Below are positions 52,632-61,133 of a DNA stretch of 64,000 nucleotides, piece after piece. The notes beneath the pieces were generated by a model, which saw only the letters and a program-made list of their open reading frames with translations, ran no database searches and was not told the DNA's origin. The DNA is from Colidextribacter sp. OB.20 (GTDB lineage Bacteria; Bacillota; Clostridia; Oscillospirales; Oscillospiraceae), in NCBI RefSeq assembly GCF_009911595.1, contig NZ_QWKG01000008.1, positions 30,674-94,673 on the forward strand. Reading direction: 5' to 3'. A program made the position numbers and the translations under genes. Each line of letters starts with the position of its first letter. The first letter of the stretch is position 1.

Positions 52632-53450
52632 TTAAAACGCCGGCAGGACCTCCACCAGCAGCAGGAGCATGGGGGCGGCGAAGGTGGTGGAGTCGAAGCG
52701 GTCCAGCATCCCGCCGTGGCCGGGCAGGAGGGTGCCGTAGTCCTTCACGCCGCACTGGCGCTTGATGAGGGAAAAGGACAGGTCGCCAATCTCCGTGACA
52801 GCGCTGCCCAGCAGGCCATAGAGGGCCATCACAGGCAGCCTTACCTCGATCCCGCCAAAATGCTCCACCAGCAGGCCGTACAGCAGCATACACAGGCAGC
52901 CGGTGACAATGCCGCCAACATAGCCCTCCAGGGACTTGTTGGGGCTGACCTGGGTGATGCCCCGGTGCTTCCCCAAAAATACGCCGAAAAAGTAGGCTCC
53001 GATGTCGGTGGTAAAGGCGCAGATCACCGGGAGGAGCACATAAAACTGTCCGTTGTCAAACTGCTTGAGCCGGACCAGGGCAGACAGGAACAGGGGAATG
53101 CCGATGCCCCCGAAGAGACAAACGATGATATGCTCAAAGCGAATTTCGCCCTGGGTTCCGTAGCGCCGCAGGGCAGGGAGAAACAGGGCCGCCATCAGCA
53201 GGATAGCCACTGCCCGGGCGGTCCAGCTGCCCAGACCCGCGGCGTGGCCCGCAGGAATGAGCACGGCGGCCAGGACAGAGAAGATGTACATGCCGTTGTG
53301 GTGGGCCACCTTGGCGGCCCGCAGCAGCTCAAAGCACGCCATGCCCGCGATAAAGGCGACCACCACCGCCAGCGCGGCGGGGGGAAGGATATACAGCGCC
53401 GCCAGAAAGGCCGGGCCCAGGGCCAGACCCACGACGATCCGTGTTGCCAA
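52632..53450 (-). CDS. cdsA: Phosphatidate cytidylyltransferase
   Basis: This 272-residue membrane protein has about seven helices and the CDP-DAG synthase signature SLIKRQCGVKD ... PGHGGMLDRFDS. It makes CDP-diacylglycerol for phospholipids. The start is TTG 53450, seven bases after GGAGG, which lies in the last codons of uppS; the nearby GTG 53459 is too close to that site. Confidence 0.95.
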   Translation of the reverse strand: MATRIVVGLALGPAFLAALYILPPAALAVVVAFIAGMACFELLRAAKVAHHNGMYIFSVLAAVLIPAGHAAGLGSWTARAVAILLMAALFLPALRRYGTQGEIRFEHIIVCLFGGIGIPLFLSALVRLKQFDNGQFYVLLPVICAFTTDIGAYFFGVFLGKHRGITQVSPNKSLEGYVGGIVTGCLCMLLYGLLVEHFGGIEVRLPVMALYGLLGSAVTEIGDLSFSLIKRQCGVKDYGTLLPGHGGMLDRFDSTTFAAPMLLLLVEVLPAF

Positions 53451-53451
53451 A

Positions 53452-54201
53452 TCACACACCTCCAAACCGGCGGTCCCGGCTCTGATAGGCGGCGATGGCC
53501 CGGTGGAGTTCCTCCCTGGAGAAGTCGGGCCACAGCACATCCGTAATATAGAACTCCGCGTAGGCCGCCTGCCACAGCAGGAAATTAGACAGCCGCAGCT
53601 CCCCGCTGGTCCGGATAATCAGGTCCGGGTCGGGGACGTTTCCAGAGTAGAGATAGCCGCTGAACTGCTTCGCCGTCAGGTGGTTGGGGTCGGCTCTGCC
53701 CCCGGCGCAGTCCAGGGCAAAAGCCCGGGCCGCCTGGACAATGTCGTCCCGGCCGCCGTAGTTCAGGCAGACGTTCACCTGGCAGCCCTCATAGTGCCGG
53801 GAGATCTCCCGGGTGCGCTCACACAGCTCGCGCAGCTCCGGCGTCAGGGGAGACAGGTCGCCGAAGAACTCCATCTTCACCCGGTCCCGCTCCATCCGGG
53901 AAATAGCCTCCAGCAGGTACTTCTTCAGCAGTCCCATAATGGCCCCGATCTCCTCCTCCGGCCGCCTCCAGTTCTCTGAGGAGAAGGCGTAAACGGTGAG
54001 GTACTCCAGCCCGATATCCTTGCAGTAGGTGGCAATGGTGCGGAAGGTCTCCGCCCCTGCGGCATGGCCCGCCGTCCGGGGCAGACCGCGCTTCTTTGCC
54101 CAGCGGCCGTTGCCGTCCATAATGATGGCGATGTGCCGGGGCAGACGGGTGAGGTCCGCCTCCGCCTGGACCGGATTCTGTTTTTTCGGGAAGAGGGCCA
54201 T
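53452..54201 (-). CDS. uppS: Undecaprenyl diphosphate synthase
   Basis: This 249-residue cis-prenyltransferase has IIMDGNGRWAKKRGLPRTAGH, the pyrophosphate site, and IRTSGELRLSNFLLWQ. It makes the lipid carrier for peptidoglycan and teichoic acid from IPP, linking the MEP-pathway genes in this block to wall synthesis. RBS AAAGGAG. Confidence 0.97.
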   Translation of the reverse strand: MALFPKKQNPVQAEADLTRLPRHIAIIMDGNGRWAKKRGLPRTAGHAAGAETFRTIATYCKDIGLEYLTVYAFSSENWRRPEEEIGAIMGLLKKYLLEAISRMERDRVKMEFFGDLSPLTPELRELCERTREISRHYEGCQVNVCLNYGGRDDIVQAARAFALDCAGGRADPNHLTAKQFSGYLYSGNVPDPDLIIRTSGELRLSNFLLWQAAYAEFYITDVLWPDFSREELHRAIAAYQSRDRRFGGV

Positions 54202-54403
54202 TGCGGTCGCTCCTTTGCGTCGTTCTACGGAGAAATGCCCTCCGCAGGAGTTTCGCCGCCCGCAGGCGGCGAAATAAAATCAAATCCGTTTTTGGGACGG
54301 CTTTGCCGTTTCAAAAACACTTCTCGGCCCGCAAGTGTGCCCGCAGGGCGCACACAGCCGGGCCGCAGCTCCCTCAATCAAGCGGCAGAGCCGCTTGATT
54401 GAA
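54202..54403 (-). other. Hairpin-rich intergenic region between frr and uppS
   Basis: Three inverted repeats: AATCAAGCGGC / GCCGCTTGATT (about 54376-54400), TTTTTG..ACGGC / GCCGT..CAAAAA (about 54293-54321), TTTCGCCGCC / GGCGGCGAAA (about 54252-54276). The first begins at the frr stop and could terminate or stabilise the mRNA. No gene seen. Confidence 0.55.
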
Positions 54404-54964
54404 CTACACCGCCATAAGCTCCTTCTCCTTCTTGGCGGTCAGGTCGTCAATGTCCCTGCACCGCTTGTCGGTCAGTTCCTGGAGCTCCTTCTCCAGCTTC
54501 TTCTGGTCGTCCTCGGTGAGCTCGGACTTCTTGGTCTTCTTCTTGATATCGTCCATGGCCTCCCGGCGGATATTCCGCAGGGCCACCTTGCCCTCCTCGC
54601 CGTACTTGCGCACCTGCTTGGTCAGGTCCTTGCGGCGCTCCTCGGTGAGCTGGGGGAAGGCCAGACGGATCACCCGGCCGTCGTTCTGGGGGTTGATGCC
54701 CAGGTCGGAGGTCTGGATGGCCTTCTCAATGGCCTTGAGCAGGGACATGTCGTAGGGCTGGACGGTCAGGGTCCGGGGATCGGGAGAACCGATATTGGCC
54801 ACCTGGTTCAGAGGGGTCTGAGCCCCGTAGTACTCCACCGTGATCCGGTCCAGCACGCCGGCGTTGGCCCGGCCCGCCCGGACGGCGGCAAAGTTGGACT
54901 TGACTACCTCGATGGTTTTCAGCATTCTCTCATCATAGCTGGCAATCTCAGGGCTGATACTCAT
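54404..54964 (-). CDS. frr: Ribosome recycling factor
   Basis: This 186-residue protein is full length, with RAGRANAGVLDRITVEYYG, PQNDGRVIRLAFPQLTEERR and the long helical bundle. It splits post-termination ribosomes with EF-G. It follows pyrH in the canonical order. Confidence 0.98.
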   Translation of the reverse strand: MSISPEIASYDERMLKTIEVVKSNFAAVRAGRANAGVLDRITVEYYGAQTPLNQVANIGSPDPRTLTVQPYDMSLLKAIEKAIQTSDLGINPQNDGRVIRLAFPQLTEERRKDLTKQVRKYGEEGKVALRNIRREAMDDIKKKTKKSELTEDDQKKLEKELQELTDKRCRDIDDLTAKKEKELMAV

Positions 54965-55098
54965 GGCGGTTACTTCCTTTCATAAATTACTTTTCTCTCT
55001 CCGGATTAAATTTTTCATTGCCGGTTTCCATCCACAGAATCAACGGGTATTTTCCTGCATGTCTATCTGCTTTTCCAGATCGCGGCACACTTCTATCC

Positions 55099-55812
55099 CT
55101 ATCCCACAATCGTCCCGATCGTCTCCCCCATCACCGCCCGGTAGATGTTCTCCGGGTCCTTCAGGGCGAAGAGGAGGACGGGGATCTTGTTGTCCATGGA
55201 CAGGGAGGTTGCGGTGGTGTCCATCACCTTCAGGTGCTGGGAGAGCACATCATCATAGGAGATAGCGTCGTATTTGGTGGCGGTGGGGTCCAGCTTGGGG
55301 TCGGCGGAGTAGACGCCGTCAATATTTTTAGCCAGCAGGATGACATCCGCGTCAATCTCGGCGGCCCGGAGCACGGCAGCGGTGTCGGTGGAGAAGAAGG
55401 GACTGCCGGTGCCGCAGCCGAAGATGACCACCCGGCCCTTCTCCAGATGGCGGATGGCCCTTGAGCGGATATAGGGCTCGGCCAGGGCCTGCATGGAGAC
55501 GGCGGTCTGCACCCGGACCTGGACCCCCTTCTGCTCCAGCACGTCGGCCAGGGCCAGGGCGTTGATGCAGGTGGCCAGCATTCCCATATGGTCGGCCCGG
55601 ACCCGCTCCATCCTGTCGCCGCCGTCCTTCAGCCCGCGCCAGAAGTTGCCCCCGCCTACTACCACGCCCACCTGGACACCTATGTCCGCACAGCGCTTGA
55701 CCACATCGCACACCTGTCCGATTACGTTGAAGTCCAGCCCCCGGGAGTCGCCTCCCGCCAGGGCCTCGCCGCTGATTTTCAATAATACACGCTTAAATTT
55801 TGGTTGATCCAT
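55099..55812 (-). CDS. pyrH: Uridylate kinase
   Basis: This 237-residue amino-acid-kinase-fold UMP kinase has [24 protein letters not shown] and the [16 protein letters not shown] signature. It phosphorylates UMP to UDP. ATG 55812 follows AGGAG; GTG 55821 is too close. First gene of the pyrH-to-polC block. Confidence 0.97.
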   Translation of the reverse strand: MDQPKFKRVLLKISGEALAGGDSRGLDFNVIGQVCDVVKRCADIGVQVGVVVGGGNFWRGLKDGGDRMERVRADHMGMLATCINALALADVLEQKGVQVRVQTAVSMQALAEPYIRSRAIRHLEKGRVVIFGCGTGSPFFSTDTAAVLRAAEIDADVILLAKNIDGVYSADPKLDPTATKYDAISYDDVLSQHLKVMDTTATSLSMDNKIPVLLFALKDPENIYRAVMGETIGTIVG

Positions 55813-55855
55813 CCAAACCACTCCTGTCTTTTTTCTTAAGCCTATTTTAATATAT

Positions 55856-55885
55856 TTTTTACCGTTTGCATAGAGGGTAAGTCAA
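55856..55885 (-). promoter_or_regulatory. Probable pyrH promoter
   Basis: On the minus strand TTGACT (55885-55880), 18 bases, TAAAAA (55861-55856), in an AT-rich stretch. Confidence 0.45.
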
Positions 55886-55971
55886 AGTTTTTCAAATTGT
55901 CCATAAATTGCCGAATACCACCGTCAGGGCTCCCCTGTAAGGCCCCTTCGGCTCTTTGCAAAAATTAGGAC

Positions 55972-56000
55972 TTGCATTTTTCCCTGGGCTGTTGTATAAT
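55972..56000 (+). promoter_or_regulatory. ribU leader promoter
   Basis: TTGCAT (55972-55977), 17 bases, TATAAT (55995-56000). Confidence 0.8.
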
Positions 56001-56018
56001 GCAAAGCGACAACTGGAT

Positions 56019-56155
56019 ACGATGTCTTCAGGGCGGGGTGAAACTCCCCACTGGCGGTAAAGTCCGCGACCGGGCGCCAAAGTATTTGCGATGGCGTCCG
56101 CTGACCCGGTGCAACTCCGGGACCAACGGTTACAGTCCGGATGGAAGAAGATGTG
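56019..56155 (+). promoter_or_regulatory. FMN riboswitch (RFN element)
   Basis: Conserved cores CAGGGCGGGGTGAAACTCCCC, ACTGGCGGTAAAGTCCGCGAC, CTGACCCGGTGCAACTCCGGG, ACCAACGGTTACAGTCCGGAT and GGAAGA appear in order (each shortened here). P1 is formed by TCTTC (56024-56028) and GAAGA. Controls the riboflavin transporter gene. Confidence 0.96.
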
Positions 56156-56192
56156 TGTAAAACAACACGCGCCGCTTCGGCGTGCGTCAGCG

Positions 56193-56260
56193 CACCTCCT
56201 TGTTTGTTTTGACACCTGGAAGACAGCGATCTTCCAGCGGTCAAATACAAAAAAGGAGTG
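56193..56260 (+). promoter_or_regulatory. Shine-Dalgarno-sequestering stem of the FMN riboswitch
   Basis: CACCTCCTTGTTTG..TTTGAC (56193-56213) pairs, with few bulges, with GTCAAAT..AAAAGGAGTG (56240-56260), which contains the ribU ribosome binding site. GGAAGA..TCTTCC caps it. No T-run follows, so control appears translational. Confidence 0.7.
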
Positions 56261-56266
56261 TTTTTT

Positions 56267-56893
56267 ATGTCCAATCCCGCAGCCATCACCCGAACCAAAA
56301 GCGCCATCTCTGCCCGGGCCATCACCGTCACCGCTATGCTCTCGGCGGTGGCCTGCGTCCTCAACATGTTTGACTTCCCCATTCCCTTCCTGATCCCCAC
56401 CTTCGTGAAGATGGACATCTCCGACCTGCCCGAGCTGCTGGCCGCCTTCTCCCTGGGCCCCTGGTACGGCGTGGCCGTCACCTTCCTGAAGAACCTGCTC
56501 AAGGTCATCATCAAGGGCACCTCCACCGCCTACGCCGGGGAACTGTGCAACTTTATTCTGGGGGCCGCCTTCTCCTTCACCGCCGGGGCCATCTACCACC
56601 TGAAGAAGTCCCGGAAGAGCGCCCTTATCGGTGCGCTGGCCGGCGCGGCGGTGATGGCTCTGCTCTCCATCCCCTGCAACTACTTCATCTCTTACCCTGT
56701 CTACACCAAGTTCATGGCTATCGACAAGATCATCGCCATGTATCAGGCCCTCCGCCCCGGTGTCAACGGCCTGCTGGAGTGCCTGATCGTCTTCAACGCC
56801 CCCTTCACCCTGCTCAAGGGCCTGCTGACCGCCGTGCTGTGCTTCCTGATTTACAAGCCCCTCTCCCCCATTCTCCACGGCACCAGCAAGTAA
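56267..56893 (+). CDS. ribU: Riboflavin ECF transporter S component RibU
   Basis: This 208-residue protein has six transmembrane helices with MDISDLPELLAAFSLGPWYG and KGTSTAYAGELCNF, typical of RibU. It binds riboflavin and works with a shared EcfT/EcfA module encoded elsewhere. ATG 56267 is 8 bases after AAGGAG; the in-frame GTG at 56258 lies within that RBS. The FMN riboswitch upstream confirms the substrate. Confidence 0.96.
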   Translation: MSNPAAITRTKSAISARAITVTAMLSAVACVLNMFDFPIPFLIPTFVKMDISDLPELLAAFSLGPWYGVAVTFLKNLLKVIIKGTSTAYAGELCNFILGAAFSFTAGAIYHLKKSRKSALIGALAGAAVMALLSIPCNYFISYPVYTKFMAIDKIIAMYQALRPGVNGLLECLIVFNAPFTLLKGLLTAVLCFLIYKPLSPILHGTSK

Positions 56894-56917
56894 TCTCTGA
56901 ACAGTCCTCCCTTAACC

Positions 56918-56952
56918 AAAAGCGGGACAGGTTTTTACCTGCCCCGCTTTTT
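56918..56952. terminator. Bidirectional terminator between ribU and yjdF
   Basis: AAAAGCGGGACAGGT / ACCTGCCCCGCTTTT with one mismatch and T-runs on both sides. The yjdF stop codon falls within the hairpin. Confidence 0.9.
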
Positions 56953-57354
56953 TTCGCGCTTTTTCTGTTGACGCAGGAGATACTTCCGCTCCTCCTCTTC
57001 CCGCTGTCTCTGGCGGTTTTGGGATTGGCGTTCCAGTCCCTCCTGCTCCCGCTGACGGCTGAGGGCCTCCTGGGCCCAGGTGCTGACGCCCTGTCTCCGG
57101 GTGGCCGCCCGGGCCTCCCGCAGGGCACGCTTGGGGTTTTTCCGCTCCTTGACCTGGCGCTCCCCCTTCGCCGCCGGACTGAAATCCAGCCTGTGCCACT
57201 CCCGCAAAAGCCATTCGTAGAGCTGGGCGTCGGTGGGCTCAGCGCCAAAGACCACCCTGGCCGCCGAATAGCCCTCCGCCTCCCACCGCTCCGCCACACC
57301 CACCCAGAAGGGGGGCTGGAACAGCACAGTGAAGCTGCAAACATTTCGGTCCAT
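56935..57354 (-). CDS. YjdF/DUF2992 family protein
   Basis: This 139-residue protein has the DUF2992 core CSFTVLFQPPFWVGVAER and RVVFGAEPTDAQLYEWL (1-65), followed by a highly charged helical tail with QREQEGLERQ. Function is unknown; in other Firmicutes the gene is controlled by the yjdF RNA, which responds to azaaromatic compounds. Start 57354 (MDRNVCSF) follows GGGAGGAA. Confidence 0.85.
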   Translation of the reverse strand: MDRNVCSFTVLFQPPFWVGVAERWEAEGYSAARVVFGAEPTDAQLYEWLLREWHRLDFSPAAKGERQVKERKNPKRALREARAATRRQGVSTWAQEALSRQREQEGLERQSQNRQRQREEEERKYLLRQQKKREKKRGR

Positions 57355-57470
57355 ATTCAGTTCCTCCCATAAATTCCGCGTCGGGGAAGGGACGACCCTG
57401 GGAGGGAAGGCTACTGACGGGAGCGCGGCCCGCGGGCGGACTACCAACCGCCCTGTGTTTTTATCCCCGC
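57355..57470 (-). promoter_or_regulatory. Structured yjdF leader, candidate yjdF riboswitch
   Basis: The minus-strand leader of about 115 nt contains GGGCGG..CCGCCC, CGGG..CCCG and AGGG..CCCT hairpins. CCTCCCA (57405-57399) can pair with TGGGAGG (57369-57363), the ribosome binding site. Position before a DUF2992 gene is the expected one for RF01764; identity rests on context, not on a covariance search. Confidence 0.6.
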
Positions 57471-57476
57471 CCCTTC

Positions 57477-57505
57477 ATTGTAGCCGGAGGGGCTGGCACT
57501 GTCAA
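57477..57505 (-). promoter_or_regulatory. yjdF promoter
   Basis: On the minus strand TTGACA (57505-57500), 17 bases, TACAAT (57482-57477). Confidence 0.82.
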
Positions 57506-57591
57506 GCTGCCCCGCTTTTTTCGGACATACCCACCCCCCGCCGCGCATAGGATGGAAGCGACACAGGATAAGACAAGGAGTTGTTGCTTCC

Positions 57592-58209
57592 ATGCAGACC
57601 AACATCAACCGCATTTTTCTCCGGGGGCGGCTGGCCGCCTCCCCTGCGCTTTCCCACACCAACCACGGGGTGGAGTACCTGACCCTCCCGCTGGCGGTGC
57701 GCCGGCTGTCCGGGGCGGAGGACCGGCTGAACGTCTCCGCCAGCCGGGAGCAGCTGGCCCATCTGAGCCTGGAGCCGGGGGACCCCCTGGCCGTCCGGGG
57801 GGAGGTGCGCACCTTCAACAACCGCAGCGGCGTGGGCAGCCGGCTGGTGGTTAGCGTCTTTGCCCGGGAGCTGAGCCTGTCGGAGGGGGAGGACGAGAAC
57901 CGGCTGGAGCTGTCCGGGACTCTGTGCAAACCCCCCGCCCTCCGGTCCACCCCCCTGGGCCGAACCATCTGCGACATGATTCTGGCCGTCAACCGCCGGT
58001 ACGGCCGGGCGGACTACCTGCCCTGCATCGCCTGGGGCAGCCTGGCCTACCGCTGCGGCGAGATGAGTGTGGGGGATCAGCTCAGCCTGGAGGGCAGGCT
58101 CCAGAGCCGGATCTACACCAAGGAGGTGGACGGCGCGCTCCTGGAGCGCACCGCCTTTGAGGTGTCCGTCATGTCGCTGACGGACGGAGATACATACGCC
58201 CCCCTGTAG
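57592..58209 (+). CDS. Tandem OB-fold single-stranded DNA-binding-like protein
   Basis: This 205-residue protein has two SSB-like halves: 1-98 (NRIFLRGRLAASPALSHTN) and 103-200 (ELSGTLCKPPALRSTPLG, then ADYLPCIAWGSLA). The second resembles canonical SSB/PriB more closely. It has no acidic C-terminal tail, so it is unlikely to be the main SSB. A hairpin GGAAGC (57553) / GCTTCC (57586) encloses the GGAG. The TAG stop lies in a palindromic repeat. Confidence 0.8.
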   Translation: MQTNINRIFLRGRLAASPALSHTNHGVEYLTLPLAVRRLSGAEDRLNVSASREQLAHLSLEPGDPLAVRGEVRTFNNRSGVGSRLVVSVFARELSLSEGEDENRLELSGTLCKPPALRSTPLGRTICDMILAVNRRYGRADYLPCIAWGSLAYRCGEMSVGDQLSLEGRLQSRIYTKEVDGALLERTAFEVSVMSLTDGDTYAPL

Positions 58210-58281
58210 GGGCAGATATCATCCGCCCGGAGCATCACGCAGCGCGCCCTGTTGGAGCAGGCGGGTAATCCCCGCCCTGTT
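58206..58281. repeat. Degenerate GTAG-palindrome repeat
   Basis: The left arm GTAGGGGCAGATATCATCCGCC is B subtype; the middle has GCGCGCCCTGTTGG; no right CTAC. The left end provides the stop codon of the OB-fold gene. Confidence 0.6.
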
Positions 58282-58384
58282 CCAGACCGGAGCCAATCAC
58301 TGCTCTATAAATATTTCTCCCCGCATAATTTTCTAAAAACGGCAAAACAATAGGGATACATCCAATTTATGAGGAGGTATTCCT

Positions 58385-59698
58385 ATGAAACGCAGCGCTT
58401 CCCTTCGCCGGGGGCTGGCTCCCATGCTGATTCTGGCCCTGGCCCTGGCGATGTCCCTCCCCGCCTCCGCCTTTTTCTGGAACAAGAAGGCGGACGACCC
58501 CTATGTGGCGGATTTCTCCAAAAACGGCCTGATCGGCTCGGTCATCACCTTTGACCTGGCGGACTTCAACGTCATGCCCGACAGCAAGACCGCGCTGAGC
58601 GGCATCACCATCGACACGCTCCCCGCCCCGGGGGCGGGGACCCTGTGCGTGGGGGACCAGGTGGTCCAGCCCGGTGCCTATGTGGACGCCACCGCCCTGT
58701 CCGGCCTGCGGTTCCAAAGCACCCAGGCCCCCACCGTGACCACCGCCGCCATGACCTTTACCCCCACCTTCTCCTCCGGAGAGAGTGAGCGGCAGACCAC
58801 TGTAACCCTCCACCTCCTCACCCGGGAGAACACCCCGCCCGTGGCCCGGAATATGGAGCTGACCACCTATAAAAATGTGGCCGTCACCGGCTACTTTGAC
58901 GCGGTGGACAGCGAGGGGGACGCCCTCACCTACCAGCTCACCTCCACCCCCGCCCGCGGAGCTGTGACCCTGGAGGAGGGCGGGCAGTTCGTCTACACCC
59001 CCTATGAGAACAAGACGGGCAAGGACTCCTTCACCTATGTGGCCGTGGACCCGGCGGGCAACACCTCCCCTGAGGCAAGGGTGTCCCTGCGCATCGACAA
59101 GCCCGACACCAAGGTGACCTACGCCGATCTGGAGGGCCACCCCGCCGGAAAGGCCGCCATCCGTCTGGCGGAGCAGGGGGTCTATGTGGGCCGGTACGTG
59201 AACGGCCGGTATTTCTTCGACCCGGACCAGTCCGTCACCCGGGCCCAGTTCCTCACCATGGCCATGTCGGTGGCCGGGCTGGAGGACCTGGAGGGGATCA
59301 GCCTCACCGGCTTCTCCGACGACGAGGCCATCCCCACCTGGGCCAAGGGTGCCGTCTCCGCCGCCCTGAAGGCCGGGGTGGTCCAAGGCTTCAAGGATGA
59401 GAGCGGCGCCCCCGTCTTTGGCGCCGGGGATTCCATCTCCCGGGCGGAGGCCGCAGTGATGCTGGACAACCTCCTGGACATCACCGACGTGCCTGTGGCC
59501 GTATTCGCCCCTGACAGCGGCCACTGGGCCGCCCAGGCGGCGGCCAATCTGTCCGCCTCCGGCATCCTCCGGGCGGAGACAGCCGGGGCCGTCCAGCTGG
59601 CCGACAGCCTCACCATGGCCGACGCCGCCCAGATGCTGGACGGGGCCATGGATGTGATGAACACCCGCAGCGGCCGCGGCTGGCTGCCCTGGGCGTAA
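58385..59698 (+). CDS. SLH-domain surface protein with bacterial Ig/cadherin-like domain
   Basis: This 437-residue protein has a signal peptide (1-30, ending PASA), an N-terminal domain of unknown fold (to about 140), a cadherin-like repeat (about 145-240, PVARNMELTTYKNVAVTGYF, DSFTYVAVDPAGN) and three SLH motifs (e.g. VTRAQFLTMAMSVAGLE; ISRAEAAVMLDNLL). Predicted to be attached to secondary wall polymer. GAGGAGG precedes the ATG. Confidence 0.92.
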   Translation: MKRSASLRRGLAPMLILALALAMSLPASAFFWNKKADDPYVADFSKNGLIGSVITFDLADFNVMPDSKTALSGITIDTLPAPGAGTLCVGDQVVQPGAYVDATALSGLRFQSTQAPTVTTAAMTFTPTFSSGESERQTTVTLHLLTRENTPPVARNMELTTYKNVAVTGYFDAVDSEGDALTYQLTSTPARGAVTLEEGGQFVYTPYENKTGKDSFTYVAVDPAGNTSPEARVSLRIDKPDTKVTYADLEGHPAGKAAIRLAEQGVYVGRYVNGRYFFDPDQSVTRAQFLTMAMSVAGLEDLEGISLTGFSDDEAIPTWAKGAVSAALKAGVVQGFKDESGAPVFGAGDSISRAEAAVMLDNLLDITDVPVAVFAPDSGHWAAQAAANLSASGILRAETAGAVQLADSLTMADAAQMLDGAMDVMNTRSGRGWLPWA

Positions 59699-59709
59699 GC
59701 AAAGCAGCA

Positions 59710-59736
59710 AACCGGGAGCGGTCCGCTCCCGGTTTT
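59710..59736 (+). terminator. Terminator of the SLH gene
   Basis: AACCGGGAGCG / CGCTCCCGGTT with a 3-base loop and a short T-run. Confidence 0.88.
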
Positions 59737-59742
59737 CCAAAT

Positions 59743-60162
59743 CTAAAACCACATCGCCTGCCCGTCCCGGAATTGGGGGGTATTTCCGTTCTGGTAGGGG
59801 TCATAGCGGCTCTCGTTGCAGCCGAACTCCTGCAAAAGGGCTATTTTCCCGTCCCGGGTCCACTTCACCAGCGACACGCCGTCAAAAGCCTCCACCCTGC
59901 CGTCGTCCATCCGGTTGCGGAAGTACCACTCCACCACCGTCTGGCCATCCTTGTGGAAAAACTGCTTGATGTCCCATTGCAGGACCGTCCCTCTGGTATT
60001 CCACTCCTCGAACCAGATCTTAATCTTCGCCGCGCCCCGGTACTCGGGGCCCCAGCTCTCAATATACACGGCGTCCTCCGCAAAAATGCGCTCCAGGCCC
60101 AGGTCCTTCTTTTGCAGCCACATGTCAAACCAAAGCCTGATTGTTTTTTCTCTCTGCTCCAT
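59743..60162 (-). CDS. SnoaL/NTF2-like protein
   Basis: This 139-residue cone-shaped fold protein is recognised by WFDMWLQKKDLGLERIFAEDAVYIESWGPEY, the KIKIWFEEWNTRG helix and VVEWYFRNRMDDGRVEAFDGVSLVKW. Family members are ketosteroid-isomerase-like enzymes or binding proteins; no catalytic role can be assigned. Confidence 0.85.
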   Translation of the reverse strand: MEQREKTIRLWFDMWLQKKDLGLERIFAEDAVYIESWGPEYRGAAKIKIWFEEWNTRGTVLQWDIKQFFHKDGQTVVEWYFRNRMDDGRVEAFDGVSLVKWTRDGKIALLQEFGCNESRYDPYQNGNTPQFRDGQAMWF

Positions 60163-60182
60163 CTTAAAAACCTCTTTCCATG

Positions 60183-60211
60183 AAAATCCCCCGAAGCCAG
60201 AGCTTCGGGGG
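60183..60211 (-). terminator. rpsU terminator
   Basis: CCCCCGAAGC / GCTTCGGGGG with ATTTTC following on the minus strand. Confidence 0.85.
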
Positions 60212-60221
60212 TTCAGCTTGC

Positions 60222-60404
60222 TTAGTAGAACTTCTTGCGGTTCTTGCGGGCGGCCTCAGACTTCTTGCGGCGCTTGACGCTGGGGCTCTCGTAGTGCTCA
60301 CGCTTGCGGACCTCGGCCAGCACTCCGGACTTGGCGCAGCTGCGCTTGAAGCGCTTCAGGGCGCTCTCCAGAGACTCGTTTTCTCTCACTCGGACTTCCG
60401 ACAT
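60222..60404 (-). CDS. rpsU: 30S ribosomal protein S21
   Basis: This 60-residue protein has [18 protein letters not shown] and the basic C-terminal [15 protein letters not shown]. It is full length. GGAGGGAGGG precedes the ATG, and it has its own consensus promoter. Confidence 0.98.
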   Translation of the reverse strand: MSEVRVRENESLESALKRFKRSCAKSGVLAEVRKREHYESPSVKRRKKSEAARKNRKKFY

Positions 60405-60480
60405 TTATATTTCCCTCCCTCCGCGCGCGGCGGGGTGTTCCCGCTCACGTAAGGGCCATTTTTATGGCTTTAACATTGCT

Positions 60481-60509
60481 ATTATATTGCCTTCCATCGC
60501 AAATGTCAA
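60481..60509 (-). promoter_or_regulatory. rpsU promoter
   Basis: On the minus strand TTGACA (60509-60504), 17 bases, TATAAT (60486-60481). Confidence 0.88.
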
Positions 60510-60537
60510 GAGTGGATTTGTAAACAGGCTGTGAATC

Positions 60538-60858
60538 TTAGAACCCTCCATTAAATTCCTTTTGGGTTCTTGCGATAACAATGAAGGCTATTATCATTCC
60601 AACCAGCAAAACGCCGATTGAAATCATCACAACAGGCACAGTCTCTCCAAATAAGGCAGCCACTCCACTCAAAATCAGCGAAGCGGCAAGCACAAACAAT
60701 CCTTTTGAAAATGATCTCCCATAGTCTTTCCGATCCGTTTCTTTCACGTGCTTTTGATGATAAGAATGAATCAAATTTATGTTTCCCCTATATATAGAAA
60801 CCGCTATTCCAAAGAACAAAGCCGCTATGACAAACATCAGCACCGAGTAAACAATCAT
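60538..60858 (-). CDS. Small membrane protein (DUF3784-like)
   Basis: This 106-residue protein has three hydrophobic helices (about 2-20, 49-67 and 71-92) and a polar loop (NLIHSYHQKHVKETDRKDYG) like DUF3784 proteins of Firmicutes. Function unknown. ATG 60858 follows GGGAGG. Its codon use is noticeably more AT-rich than that of its neighbours, suggesting recent acquisition. Confidence 0.7.
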   Translation of the reverse strand: MIVYSVLMFVIAALFFGIAVSIYRGNINLIHSYHQKHVKETDRKDYGRSFSKGLFVLAASLILSGVAALFGETVPVVMISIGVLLVGMIIAFIVIARTQKEFNGGF

Positions 60859-60888
60859 AGTGAAGCCTCCCAAAACAGCAGAAGCAAC

Positions 60889-61009
60889 TTGACAAAACAT
60901 CAAGGCAGTGGTATATTAATGATAAAGGGCACTGTCCACAAGACGGTTCAGCCCGTTTGGTTTTTAGGTTTTAATGAAAACCGTCACCGGTCCTGGGTGG
61001 CGGTTTTCA
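60889..61009 (+). ncRNA. Candidate antisense RNA (antitoxin) with promoter
   Basis: TTGACA (60889-60894), 17 bases, TATATT (60912-60917) predicts a transcript from about 60924. GAAAACCGTCACC / GGGTGGCGGTTTTC (about 60975-61008) could end it, and it overlaps the 3' end of the oppositely encoded micro-peptide mRNA. A 32-codon ORF inside has no ribosome binding site. Confidence 0.55.
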
Positions 61010-61069
61010 GCGTTTAATACGTATCGTCACGGTTAAACCGAAAATATGGAATGTCACCGTAACCGGCAT
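61007..61069 (-). CDS. Twenty-residue micro-peptide, candidate type I toxin
   Basis: The ORF MPVTVTFHIFGLTVTIRIKR starts with ATG at 61069 behind a strong GGGGGTGA and has its own promoter. It is beta-branched and hydrophobic with a basic end. With a convergent RNA overlapping its 3' end, the layout is that of type I toxin-antitoxin loci. Toxicity is inferred, not shown. Confidence 0.55.
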   Translation of the reverse strand: MPVTVTFHIFGLTVTIRIKR

Positions 61070-61133
61070 ACGCTCACCCCCTTTCGGGTGGTGTAGCTGA
61101 GCCGCCTCGCCTGTATCGGACAGTACACATATA

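Noticed and set aside
60921..61019. 32-codon plus-strand ORF in the putative antisense RNA
   Set aside because: No ribosome binding site; position and hairpin fit a non-coding RNA better.
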